Positions 26,871-35,528 of a stretch of 64,000 bases of DNA are shown here, in pieces. The notes under the pieces are model-generated. The model made no database searches. It was not told where the DNA came from and saw nothing but the letters and a program-made list of their open reading frames with translations. The DNA lies in contig DDVX01000006.1 of assembly GCA_002345575.1 (NCBI GenBank), forward strand, positions 248,001 to 312,000. The letters are read 5' to 3'. The stretch comes from Stutzerimonas stutzeri. GTDB taxonomy: Bacteria > Pseudomonadota > Gammaproteobacteria > Pseudomonadales > Pseudomonadaceae. Made by a program: the position numbers and the translations under genes. Position 1 is the first letter of the stretch; each line of letters opens with the position of its first letter.

Positions 26871-28832
26871 ATGAAAAAACCCCGCTTTATGCATGGCCGT
26901 CGCGGCCTTTCCCTGTTTGTTGCGCTCGCGCTCATAGTCGTCGCGCTGGGTTACTGGCAGCTGCGGCCTGCCACGTCCGCCCCGGTGCCTTCAGATGCCG
27001 GCGCCGCCATGCTGCAGGAACTGCAAGGCTCCAAGGCGCCCTGGCGGGAAAATCGGCAAGATCTCTCAACCCTGCTGAGCGACCTGCGCGGCCAGGCCAT
27101 TGCCAGCGCAGCCCTGAGCAAGGATGCCATCTACATCAGCCGACCGGACGGCACACGCTACTGGGTGCCCGACCAGTCCGGCCATGTGGCGCAGCTGCTG
27201 CTGGAGCAATACGCAGCGGCCGCCGAGCCGTTCCCACTGACGCTGTTCGAAACCGATGGCGAGGCACCCTGGTACCGGGCCGTGCTGCCCTATTCGCCTT
27301 TCATCCTGGCGCTGCTGGCCGTGCTGGCGTATCTCGTCCTCAAAAGCCAGTCGTTCTCCGTGCAGCGCAAGGGCAGCGGCATAGGTTTTGATGACGTCAT
27401 CGGCGCACATGAAGCCAAGCAGGCACTGACCGACATCACCGCGTACCTGCGTGACCCCGGCGCCTACGCAGCTCTGGGTGCCCGCCCGCCAAAGGGCGTG
27501 CTGCTGACTGGCGAGCCCGGGACCGGCAAGACCCAGCTGGCCAAGGCCCTGGCGAGCGAATCCCGCGCCAGTTTCATCCAGGTAACCGGCAGCGATTTCT
27601 CCTCAATGTACTTCGGTGTCGGCATCCAGAAGGTTAAGGCGCTGTTTCGCACCGCCCGCAAGCAAGCACCGTGCATCATTTTCATCGACGAGATCGACGG
27701 TATCGGCAAGCGCGCCGAGCAGCAGCGTTCCAGCGATGCCGAGAGCAACCGCATCATCAACCAGTTTTTGGCCGAGATAGATGGCTTCGACGCGGCCAGC
27801 GGCGTGCTGGTGCTGGGGGCCACCAACTTCCCCAATTCACTCGACCCGGCGCTGGTACGCGAAGGCCGCTTCGACCGCTCCATTGCCGTTGGACTCCCCG
27901 GCCTCGACGACCGTGATGCGCTGTTCCGCCTCTACGCCGGCAAGGTGCGCGCGACTGATGCGCTGAACTTTGCCCAATTGGCGCGTAATACCGTCGGCCT
28001 GACGCCTGCCGCCATCGCCCATATCGTCAACCACGCAGCGTTGCTGGCGGCACGTGCAGGCGAGCAGCAGGTGGACATGGCTCACTTTGTCGACGCCATC
28101 GAAACCTGCCGCATCGGCGAGCAGCCCAGCGGGGTCACACCGCTGTCGGCAAGCGACCGTAAGCGCATTGCCGTGCATGAGGCCGGACATGCGCTGGTCG
28201 CCGCGGCCCTCAAGGTCGGCCGAGTGGAAAAGGTCACCATCCTGCCCCGCGGCCAGGCGCTTGGTGTCACCCTGGTTACGCCGGTGGAAGACAAGCGCCT
28301 GCATATGGCGTCCGAACTGCGCAATCGCATTCAGATGCTATTGGCGGGTCGTGGCGCCGAGCTGCTGTATTTCCACGAGTCGTCCTCAGGGGCCGGCCAG
28401 GATCTGCAGGAAGCCTCGAAGATCGCCCTGTCGATGGTCGGCGCGCTGGGCATGGGGCCGAACGGCTCGCTGCTGAGCCTGCAGGCCGTGCGTGACGCTC
28501 ATATCGAGTTCGATTCAGGCGAGTCGATTCGCGCCGCCGACGAGCTGCTCAAGCAGCTGGATCGAGAATGCCAGGCGCTGCTGCAACGCATGAAGCCAGC
28601 ACTGGATGAGATCACCGCGCGCCTGCTGGCCGAGGAAACCGTGCCAGGTGAACAAATTCTGGAGGCCATCGAACGGCTTCGCGAGCATCACCACGAAGCT
28701 CGCGTCAGCTCAATCATCGGGCATGCCATGAGCAGCATCGACCGGGTTGCTGCCAGCGCCCTAGAGCACGTCGAGCAGCTCGAATTGACGCCGGTTGAGC
28801 ATGAAAAGGATGATGGGCCGGGGATGGTTTGA
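26871..28832 (+). CDS. Divergent FtsH-like membrane AAA+ zinc protease
   Basis: A 653-aa FtsH relative. It has two N-terminal membrane segments (LSLFVALALIVVALGYW and YSPFILALLAVLAYLVL) flanking a roughly 120-residue periplasmic part. The AAA+ domain follows with Walker A GEPGTGKT (214-221), Walker B IIFIDEIDG and second-region-of-homology arginines in LVREGRFDRS. The M41 protease has HEAGH at 436-440 and a later SSSGAGQD acidic ligand. All catalytic residues appear present. The pore segment reads MYFGVG rather than the usual MFVGVG. Housekeeping ftsH is normally next to rrmJ/folP, so this stand-alone gene is probably an accessory paralogue. The start follows GGATGTGAA. Confidence 0.88.
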   Translation: MKKPRFMHGRRGLSLFVALALIVVALGYWQLRPATSAPVPSDAGAAMLQELQGSKAPWRENRQDLSTLLSDLRGQAIASAALSKDAIYISRPDGTRYWVPDQSGHVAQLLLEQYAAAAEPFPLTLFETDGEAPWYRAVLPYSPFILALLAVLAYLVLKSQSFSVQRKGSGIGFDDVIGAHEAKQALTDITAYLRDPGAYAALGARPPKGVLLTGEPGTGKTQLAKALASESRASFIQVTGSDFSSMYFGVGIQKVKALFRTARKQAPCIIFIDEIDGIGKRAEQQRSSDAESNRIINQFLAEIDGFDAASGVLVLGATNFPNSLDPALVREGRFDRSIAVGLPGLDDRDALFRLYAGKVRATDALNFAQLARNTVGLTPAAIAHIVNHAALLAARAGEQQVDMAHFVDAIETCRIGEQPSGVTPLSASDRKRIAVHEAGHALVAAALKVGRVEKVTILPRGQALGVTLVTPVEDKRLHMASELRNRIQMLLAGRGAELLYFHESSSGAGQDLQEASKIALSMVGALGMGPNGSLLSLQAVRDAHIEFDSGESIRAADELLKQLDRECQALLQRMKPALDEITARLLAEETVPGEQILEAIERLREHHHEARVSSIIGHAMSSIDRVAASALEHVEQLELTPVEHEKDDGPGMV

Positions 28833-28874
28833 TCAGACCGCGCGCCAGGAACCAGATTGCCATTACTGCTTATC

Positions 28875-28978
28875 CGTAGGGTGGATAAACTCGCGAAGCG
28901 ATTTTCCACGCGTAGCGCGCCAGTATAGAGCTTGCCCGAGTCTTACGTCGTTCGCGTGGATGGCTTCGGCCATCCACG
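28875..28978. repeat. GTAGGGTGGA-family repeat plus second hairpin
   Basis: CGTAGGGTGGATAAACTCGC with TTTTCCACGCG forms an imperfect hairpin at 28875-28912. A perfect one at 28955-28978 has arms CGTGGATGGC and GCCATCCACG. It lies between the convergent ftsH-like and TPM genes and could terminate both. Confidence 0.55.
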
Positions 28979-28988
28979 CTGTCCGCAC

Positions 28989-29603
28989 TCAGATCATCAC
29001 CAGCCGATTCGGCAACTGGTTACGTACCTGAGTTGCCGGAACATGCTGCTTGAGCAGCGAACCACATGCCTCGATGCAGCCGAGGAAGCCCTCCAGTACC
29101 TGGCCGTCATGCACCTGCTCGGTGAAATTGGCAACGATGGCTTCCCAGGCGCTGTTATCGATGCGGCTGGAAATACCCCGGTCCACCAGTATCTCGACGT
29201 AGCGCTCAGCCTCGGAAACGAAGATCAGGATGCCAGTGCCGCCCTCGGTGTGATGCAGGTTCAGCTCGATGAACTGCCGCCTGGCCAGGTTGCAGGCGCG
29301 CCAATGGCGGACCGTACGCGGAATCAGCCGCGTCGTCAGGCTGGGTATGCGAAACAGCAACGCCAGCACGATAAAGGTCGCCCACTGCACCAGCAGCAAT
29401 TGCCAGGCGCTCAGCGCAGCCGTGAAAAACAGCGCCGCGCCCGGCACCACCAGCGCGATCAGGCCGGCCCATAGCAGCGGGATGTAGTGATAGTCATCGG
29501 CCTGTTCGGCCAGCACAGTCACCAGCTCCGCATCGGTGTCGCGCTCGATGCGGTCGATGGCCTCAGCCACCTGCTGTTGCTCGCTTTGGGTTAGTAGAGT
29601 CAT
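28989..29603 (-). CDS. TPM-domain membrane protein
   Basis: A 204-aa protein from the ATG at 29603. An N-terminal segment (QQVAEAIDRIERDTDAELVTVLA) and C-terminal blocks (GTGILIFVSEAERYVEILVDRGI) belong to the TPM (TLP18.3/Psb32/MOLO-1) domain. Two membrane segments (LLWAGLIALVVPGAALFF, WATFIVLALLF) are inserted between the halves. The domain fold is known but the role is not. It is the third gene of a lemA-TPM-TPM row, 17 bp after the preceding gene, a set that recurs widely in proteobacteria. Confidence 0.82.
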   Translation of the reverse strand: MTLLTQSEQQQVAEAIDRIERDTDAELVTVLAEQADDYHYIPLLWAGLIALVVPGAALFFTAALSAWQLLLVQWATFIVLALLFRIPSLTTRLIPRTVRHWRACNLARRQFIELNLHHTEGGTGILIFVSEAERYVEILVDRGISSRIDNSAWEAIVANFTEQVHDGQVLEGFLGCIEACGSLLKQHVPATQVRNQLPNRLVMI

Positions 29604-29620
29604 TGATAGTCCATTAGTAA

Positions 29621-30376
29621 TTACCATCCGCCAGAAGCGCCACCGCCACCGAAACCACCACCGCCGCCGCCAAAACCGCCCCCTCCGAAACCACCGCCGC
29701 CAAAGCCGCCGCCGCGGCTCATGCCGCCTAGCAGTGCACCGAGCAGCAGCGCGCGGCGTCCGCCACCACGCCCACCGCGACCGCCGCCGATGACGAAGAT
29801 CGCCACCAGCATCAGGAAGAACGCCAGTACTCCGAAGCCACCCGGTTCCTGGGCGCCCATAGGCATCGCCGGACGCATAGCCGCGCTCTTCAGCGGATCG
29901 CCACCAAGCACCTGGACCATCGCCTCAGCGCCTTCGATGATGCCGCGGGAGAAGTCACCCTGTTGGAACGCTGGCACGATGATGCCGTTGATGATCAACG
30001 ATGACTGCGCATCGGTCAGGCGCCCTTCGAGCCCATAGCCGACCTCGATGCGCACCCGGCGATCATCGCGAGCGACAATCAGCAAAGCACCGTTGTCCTC
30101 GCCCTCCTGACCGATACCCCAGGCACGACCCAGCTGCACACCAAACTCTTCGATGCCGCCGCCTTGCAGGTCTGGCACGGTGACCACCACCACCTGTTCA
30201 CTGGTGGCTTGCTCATGTGCCGCAAGCATGCTAGTCAGCCGCGCCTCGGCCTGGGTGTCGAGCAGTTCAGCGTTATCCAACACCCGCCCAGTCAAAGCCG
30301 GCAGCTCCGCTTCCTGAGCGAAGACGGTGCTAGCGCAGGCCAGCAGTAGCGGGAACAGCAGCAGCCTGACGATCAT
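29621..30376 (-). CDS. YgcG-type TPM-domain protein with glycine-rich tail
   Basis: A 251-aa protein: signal peptide (LLLFPLLLACASTVFA), TPM domain (LTGRVLDNAELLDTQAEARL, VVVTVPDLQG, GRAWGIGQEGEDNGALLIVA, RVRIEVGYGLEGRLTDAQSS), one membrane segment (GVLAFFLMLVAIFVIGG) and a tail made almost wholly of Gly with Phe (FGGGG repeats) ending ASGGW. Tails like this are typical of the family and of unknown role. Its start overlaps the lemA stop by 4 bases, so the two are coupled. Confidence 0.87.
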   Translation of the reverse strand: MIVRLLLFPLLLACASTVFAQEAELPALTGRVLDNAELLDTQAEARLTSMLAAHEQATSEQVVVVTVPDLQGGGIEEFGVQLGRAWGIGQEGEDNGALLIVARDDRRVRIEVGYGLEGRLTDAQSSLIINGIIVPAFQQGDFSRGIIEGAEAMVQVLGGDPLKSAAMRPAMPMGAQEPGGFGVLAFFLMLVAIFVIGGGRGGRGGGRRALLLGALLGGMSRGGGFGGGGFGGGGFGGGGGGFGGGGASGGW

Positions 30377-30981
30377 TGAAACTGCACTTGCGGCGCCTGA
30401 TCAGCGTTCTCGGCAGTCGCTTCAAAATTCTCACGAAGCGGCATGTCGCTGTACATCAGGGTGTGCCAGATACGGCCGGGGAACGTACGGATTTCCGTGT
30501 TGTAGCGTTCCACAGCGGCGATGAAGTCGCGCCGGGCTACAGCGATGCGGTTTTCGGTGCCTTCAAGCTGCGACTGCAGGGCCAGGAAATTCTGATTGGA
30601 CTTGAGCTCCGGGTAGCGCTCGGAAACCATCATCAGCCGGCTCAAGGCGCCGGTCAGCTGGTTCTGCGCCTCCTGGAAGCGCTGCAACTGTTCGGGGTTG
30701 TCCAATGTGCTGGCGTCCACCTGGATGGAGGTCGCCTTCGCCCGCGCCTCGATCACAGCGGTCAGAGTCTCCTGCTCCTGGCGAGCGAAGCCCTTGACCG
30801 TCTCGACCAGATTCGGAATCAGATCGGCGCGGCGCTGATACTGGTTTTCCACTTGCGACCAAGCGGATTTGACCTGCTCGTCGTACTGCGGAATGTTGTT
30901 GATGCCGCAACCGGCCAGCAGCCAGGACATCAGAACGACAATCGCCAACTGCCAGGTGAATCGGGAATGCTGCCTTTGCAT
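30373..30981 (-). CDS. lemA: LemA family lipoprotein
   Basis: A 202-aa protein with a membrane or lipoprotein signal (IVVLMSWLLAGCG). The LemA core is clear: DEQVKSAWSQVENQYQRRAD, LIPNLVETVKGFARQEQETL, then ARAKATSIQV, SRLMMVSERYPELKSNQNF and RIAVARRDFIAAVERYNTEI. It is probably a periplasmic-facing helical bundle. It leads the lemA-TPM-TPM operon. Its function in Gram-negative bacteria is unresolved. Confidence 0.9.
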   Translation of the reverse strand: MQRQHSRFTWQLAIVVLMSWLLAGCGINNIPQYDEQVKSAWSQVENQYQRRADLIPNLVETVKGFARQEQETLTAVIEARAKATSIQVDASTLDNPEQLQRFQEAQNQLTGALSRLMMVSERYPELKSNQNFLALQSQLEGTENRIAVARRDFIAAVERYNTEIRTFPGRIWHTLMYSDMPLRENFEATAENADQAPQVQFQ

Positions 30982-31068
30982 GGTGCGCTCATCCGCTAGA
31001 AGGGGGTTACCTCCATAGGAATGGCGAAGCCGCCTTAGAGTTCAGCGCAGTTTCCCGGATTGCCGTGC

Positions 31069-32292
31069 TCAGATCACCCCGGACTGGCGCAGGGCGGCGA
31101 TCTGCTGGGCGTCCAGACCCAGCAGACGCTGCAGCAATGCCTCGCTGTGCTCTCCCAGAAGGGGCGGTGCATGGCGATAGCTGACCGGTGAGGCAGAGAG
31201 GCGCAGCGGGCTGGCAACCAACGGCACGCTGCCCGCCTGAGGATGCGGCATCTCAAACCCGAGCCCACGATGGCAAACCTGCGGATCATCGAATACCTGC
31301 GCCACATCGTTGATCGGGCCGCAAGGCACGCCGGCTCGCTCCAGCGCGAACACCCACTCGGCGGTGGTGCGAAATACCGTGACTTGGCGAATCAGCGGAA
31401 TCAGCTCAGCGCGGTGAGCCACCCGTGCCTTGTTGCTGGAAAAACGCGGGTCGTCGACCCATTCTGGTCGGCCCGCCACTTCGCAGAACTTTCGAAACTG
31501 TCCGTCATTGCCGATCGTCAGGATGAAATCGCCATCAGCAGTGGGGAAGTCCTGGTAGGGGACGATGTTCGGATGCGCGTTGCCCATGCGTTTTGGCGCA
31601 ACGCCGGTGGTGAGGTAGTTCAGCGCCTGGTTGCCGAGGCAGGCGACCTGCACGTCCAGCAGTGCCGTATCGATGTGCTGGCCCTCGCCCGTGCGTTCGC
31701 GGTGAGCCAGCGCAGCCAACACGCCGACAGATGCGTAGAGCCCGGTGAGGATGTCGGTCAGAGCCACGCCTACCTTCACCGGGCCGGCGCCCTCCTCGTC
31801 GTCGCTGCGCCCAGTAAGGCTCATCAGCCCACCGAGACCCTGGATCATGAAGTCGTAGCCGGCGCGCTTGGCGTAAGGGCCGTCCTGGCCGAAACCGGTG
31901 ATTGAGCAATAGATCAGTCGCGGGTTGATCGCCTTCAGGCTCGCGTAATCCAGCCCATAGGCCGCCAGCCCGCCGACCTTGAAGTTCTCCAGCAGAACAT
32001 CGCTCTGCGCCACCAGCTCGCAAATGATGCGCTGGCCCTCGGGCCGGGTGAAGTCCACCGTCAGCGACTGTTTGTTGCGGTTGGCGCTGAGGTAATAGGC
32101 TGCTTCGGCAGTACTTTCGCCTTGGTCATCCTTGAGGAATGGCGGGCCCCAGTGACGGGTATCGTCGCCACTGCCGGGACGCTCTACCTTGATGACCTCG
32201 GCACCCAGATCACCAAGGATCTGTCCGCACCAGGGCCCAGCGAGTACGCGGGACAGATCAAGGACACGGATATGAGAAAGGGCGCCGGACAT
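31069..32292 (-). CDS. Family III CoA transferase (CaiB/BaiF), probably glutarate-related
   Basis: A 407-aa family III CoA transferase: VLDLSRVLAGPWCGQILGDL, GAEVIKVERPGSGDDTR, NRNKQSLTVDFTRPEGQ, GLDYASLKAINPRLIYCSIT and the GYDFMIQGLGGLMSLTG block. The catalytic aspartate should be in IDTALLDVQVACL. It directly follows gcdH on the same strand with 60 bp between. The same pairing in P. aeruginosa and others suggests transfer of CoA to glutarate from succinyl-CoA, the step before GcdH in lysine/glutarate breakdown. Substrate is inferred from context. Confidence 0.88.
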   Translation of the reverse strand: MSGALSHIRVLDLSRVLAGPWCGQILGDLGAEVIKVERPGSGDDTRHWGPPFLKDDQGESTAEAAYYLSANRNKQSLTVDFTRPEGQRIICELVAQSDVLLENFKVGGLAAYGLDYASLKAINPRLIYCSITGFGQDGPYAKRAGYDFMIQGLGGLMSLTGRSDDEEGAGPVKVGVALTDILTGLYASVGVLAALAHRERTGEGQHIDTALLDVQVACLGNQALNYLTTGVAPKRMGNAHPNIVPYQDFPTADGDFILTIGNDGQFRKFCEVAGRPEWVDDPRFSSNKARVAHRAELIPLIRQVTVFRTTAEWVFALERAGVPCGPINDVAQVFDDPQVCHRGLGFEMPHPQAGSVPLVASPLRLSASPVSYRHAPPLLGEHSEALLQRLLGLDAQQIAALRQSGVI

Positions 32293-32352
32293 GAACTAAG
32301 CCTCGATATGAACGCGCCGGGAAAAAGCCCGGCGCAGGGCGCTGTAGGTGGA

Positions 32353-33534
32353 TCAAAAGAACGCCTGAATCCCGGTCTGCGCACGCCCGAGGATCAGCGC
32401 GTGCACGTCATGGGTGCCCTCGTAGGTGTTCACCACCTCTAGGTTGACCAGGTGCCGGGCGATGCCGAATTCGTCGCTGATGCCATTGCCGCCCAGCATG
32501 TCACGCGCCGTGCGGGCGATGTCCAGGGCCTTGCCGCAACTGTTGCGCTTCATGATGGAGGTGATCTCTACTGCCGCCGTGCCCTCGTCTTTCATGCGTC
32601 CAAGACGCAGGCAGCCCTGCAGCGCCAGGGTGATTTCAGTCTGCATGTCGGCGAGCTTTTTCTGGATCAACTGGCTGGCCGCCAGCGGACGACCGAACTG
32701 CTGGCGATCCAGCACATACTGGCGCGCGGTGTGCCAGCAGAACTCGGCGGCGCCCAGCGCGCCCCAGCTGATGCCGTAGCGGGCGCTGTTCAGGCAGGTG
32801 AAGGGGCCTTTCAGGCCGCGCACATCCGGAAAGGCGTTTTCCTCGGGGCAGAACACGTTGTCCATGACGATCTCGCCGGTGATCGAGGCGCGCAGCCCGA
32901 CCTTACCGTGGATCGCCGGCGCACTCAGGCCTTGCCAGCCCTTTTCCAGTACGAAGCCGCGAATGGCGCCCTCGTCATCCTTGGCCCAGACCACGAAGAC
33001 ATCGGCGATGGGGCTGTTGGTGATCCACATCTTGCTGCCGCTCAGGCGATAGCCGCCGTCGACTTTTTTGGCCCGCGTCACCATCGAGCCCGGATCGGAA
33101 CCATGATCCGGCTCGGTCAGGCCAAAACAGCCGATATATTCACCACTGGCGAGCTTCGGCAGGTATTTCTGCCGGGTCTCCTCGTTGCCGAACTCGAAGA
33201 TCGGCACCATTACCAGAGACGACTGCACGCTCATCATCGAGCGGTAACCGGAGTCGATACGCTCCACCTCGCGGGCAATCAGGCCGTAGCAGACGTAATT
33301 GAGGCCGCTGCCACCGTAGGCTTCCGGGAGGGTCGCGCCGAGCAGGCCGGTTTCACCCATTTCTCGGAAGATCAGCGGGTCGGTGCGTTCATGACGAAAG
33401 GCCTCCAATACCCGCGGCGCCAGCTTGTCAGCCGCGAACTGAGCGGCACTGTCTCGCACCATGCGCTCTTCGTCGGTGAGTTGCTGGTCGAGCAGCAGCG
33501 GGTCGATCCAGTTGAAACTTGCCTTGCCGGACAT
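32353..33534 (-). CDS. gcdH: Glutaryl-CoA dehydrogenase GcdH
   Basis: The ATG at 33534 (MSGKASFNWIDPLLLDQQLT) gives 393 aa, the normal GcdH length. A longer frame upstream runs through a repeat and is not used. Acyl-CoA dehydrogenase motifs: CFGLTEPDHGSDPGSM, MWITNSPIADVFVVWAK, RQQFGRPLAASQLIQ and the catalytic glutamate in VNTYEGTHDVH. It oxidises and decarboxylates glutaryl-CoA to crotonyl-CoA with FAD, in lysine and glutarate catabolism. It sits upstream of the CoA transferase gene. The LysR-type regulator gcdR often found beside it is absent here. Confidence 0.94.
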   Translation of the reverse strand: MSGKASFNWIDPLLLDQQLTDEERMVRDSAAQFAADKLAPRVLEAFRHERTDPLIFREMGETGLLGATLPEAYGGSGLNYVCYGLIAREVERIDSGYRSMMSVQSSLVMVPIFEFGNEETRQKYLPKLASGEYIGCFGLTEPDHGSDPGSMVTRAKKVDGGYRLSGSKMWITNSPIADVFVVWAKDDEGAIRGFVLEKGWQGLSAPAIHGKVGLRASITGEIVMDNVFCPEENAFPDVRGLKGPFTCLNSARYGISWGALGAAEFCWHTARQYVLDRQQFGRPLAASQLIQKKLADMQTEITLALQGCLRLGRMKDEGTAAVEITSIMKRNSCGKALDIARTARDMLGGNGISDEFGIARHLVNLEVVNTYEGTHDVHALILGRAQTGIQAFF

Positions 33535-33836
33535 GGACGAATCCTCTGAGTTGTTATGCAGTGCAGGCGATTGAACAGGTTGTTGAAAACGTAGGAGAGG
33601 CGGGCAAGACAAGGCGCTACGACCAGCGGGAGTAACAGCCGAAGGCTGGCCCGAAGGGCGAGTGCAGCGAGTCAAAACAGGCGAGGAACGGACCGGGCTC
33701 GCGAACGAGCCTAGTGTTCTAAATGAACTCACTTCGTTCGCGCTTCGAGCCACGCTGAAGCACGTTAGCCGCAAGCGACTTTCCGAGCCTGTTTTTTAAC
33801 GCCATTGCCAAACGCAGCTAGTTTATCAACTACCTG
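33535..33836. repeat. Intergenic region with repeat-like sequence between gcdH and kauB
   Basis: About 300 bp with no supported gene. It contains GGTTGTTGAAAACGTAGGAG near 33579 and several short inverted arms (for example CGGGCTCGCGAACGAGCC near 33692). It looks like one of the longer noncoding repeats of pseudomonads, but no second copy is in the window. The gcdH promoter must lie at its left end. Confidence 0.4.
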
Positions 33837-35330
33837 TTAGAGCTTGATCCAGGTGGCCTTCAGCTCCGTGTACTTGTCGAAGGCATGCAGCGACTTGTCA
33901 CGCCCATTGCCCGACTGTTTGAAGCCGCCGAAAGGCGCGGTCATGTCGCCGCCGTCGTACTGGTTGACCCACACACTGCCGGCACGCAGCGCACGGGCGG
34001 TGCGGTGGGCCTTGGACAGATCCGCCGTCCATACAGCCGCAGCCAGGCCATAGGGTGTGTCGTTGGCAATGGCTACGGCTTCCTCGGCGCTGTCGAAGCT
34101 GATTACCGAGAGCACCGGGCCGAAGATTTCTTCCTGGGCAATTTTCATGGCATTGCTGACGCCATCGAAGATCGTCGGCTCGACATACAGCCCGCCGGTC
34201 TCTTCGAGGGTGCGCTGGCCACCGATCAGCACCTGCGCGCCGGCCTCGCGGCCAGCCTCGATATAGCCGAGCACGGTATCGAGCTGCTGGGTATCGACCA
34301 ATGCGCCGACATTGGTCGCCGGGTCCAGCGGGTTGCCCGGCTTCCAGCCCTTGAGCGCTTCCACCACCAATGGCAGGAAGCGCGCCTTGATCGAGCTTTC
34401 CACTAACAGCCGCGATCCGGCGGTACAAACCTCGCCCTGGTTGAAGGCAATGGCGCTGGCGGCCGCCTCGGCAGCGGCCGCGAGGTCCGGTGCATCGGCG
34501 AAGACGATATTAGGGCTCTTGCCACCCGCCTCCAGCCAGACACGCTTCATGTTCGACTCGCCGGCATAGACCATCAGCTGCTTGGCGACCCGCGTAGAAC
34601 CGGTGAAGACCAAGGTATCGACGTCCATGTGCTGTGCCAGCGCCTTGCCCACGGTGTGCCCGTAACCTGGTAGGACATTGAGCACGCCCGATGGGATGCC
34701 GGCCTCAATGGCCAGCTGCGCCACGCGAATGGCCGTCAGCGGGGACTTCTCTGACGGTTTGAGTACCACCGAGTTGCCGGTGGCCAGCGCCGGTCCCAGC
34801 TTCCAGCAGGCCATCATTAGCGGGAAATTCCACGGCACGATGGCCGCGACCACACCCACCGGCTCGCGCGTGACCAGACCCAACTGGTCATGGGGCGTGG
34901 GCGCCACTTCGTCGTAGACCTTGTCGATGGCCTCGCCGGACCAGCGCAGTGCACGCGCCGCGCCAGGGATATCCACTGCCAGCGAGTCGGAGATCGGCTT
35001 GCCCATGTCGAGGGTTTCCAGCAGGGCCAGCTCCTCTTTGTGGGCCTCCAGCAGGTCGGCAAAACGGACCATCACCGCCTTGCGCTTGGCTGGTGCCAGA
35101 CGCGACCAGGTGCCGGATTCAAAAGCCGCACGTGCACTCTGCACCGCCTGCTCAGCATCCGCCGCGTCGCAGCTGGCAACCTGCACCAACACTCGACCGT
35201 CAATGGGGCTGATGCAATCGAACGTGGCCTCGTCAGCGGCGGCCGTGTACTGCCCCTGGACGAAAGCCCGGCCTTCGATACGCAGGTCGCGGGCACGCTG
35301 CTGCCAATCGGCGAGAGTCAGGGTGGTCAT
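33837..35330 (-). CDS. kauB: Aldehyde dehydrogenase KauB/PuuC type
   Basis: A 497-aa NAD(P)-dependent aldehyde dehydrogenase, the same length and sequence style as P. aeruginosa KauB. That enzyme oxidises 4-guanidinobutyraldehyde and gamma-glutamyl-aminobutyraldehyde/aminobutyraldehyde. The catalytic Cys302 is in FNQGEVCTAGSRL and the general base is in LEAGGKSPN. The nucleotide-binding VPWNFPLMMACWKLGPALA and FTGSTRVAKQ are present, and the C-terminus is GGFKQSGNGRDKS. It is divergent from an aminotransferase gene. The two could carry out successive steps of polyamine or guanidino compound breakdown, complementing the spu genes at the left edge. Confidence 0.9.
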   Translation of the reverse strand: MTTLTLADWQQRARDLRIEGRAFVQGQYTAAADEATFDCISPIDGRVLVQVASCDAADAEQAVQSARAAFESGTWSRLAPAKRKAVMVRFADLLEAHKEELALLETLDMGKPISDSLAVDIPGAARALRWSGEAIDKVYDEVAPTPHDQLGLVTREPVGVVAAIVPWNFPLMMACWKLGPALATGNSVVLKPSEKSPLTAIRVAQLAIEAGIPSGVLNVLPGYGHTVGKALAQHMDVDTLVFTGSTRVAKQLMVYAGESNMKRVWLEAGGKSPNIVFADAPDLAAAAEAAASAIAFNQGEVCTAGSRLLVESSIKARFLPLVVEALKGWKPGNPLDPATNVGALVDTQQLDTVLGYIEAGREAGAQVLIGGQRTLEETGGLYVEPTIFDGVSNAMKIAQEEIFGPVLSVISFDSAEEAVAIANDTPYGLAAAVWTADLSKAHRTARALRAGSVWVNQYDGGDMTAPFGGFKQSGNGRDKSLHAFDKYTELKATWIKL

Positions 35331-35528
35331 GGTGCTTCCTCGGTCAAATAGTCCAACGAATAGAAAGGCACCCTAAACCAGCGGCGCCAGGGCTATCAAT
35401 ATATTTTACGAAGACAGGCAATCAGCCTTGTTTTGTGCGTTTTATTAAACATAGACTCGGCCAACGGCTGTGCGAAAGGCGGTTGTACGTATCAGCTTAG
35501 CCCCCAATCCTGCAAGACTGGAGCGACC

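Noticed and set aside
32452..33549. 365-codon frame antisense to gcdH
   Set aside because: The opposite strand has full acyl-CoA dehydrogenase motifs. No independent evidence supports this frame.
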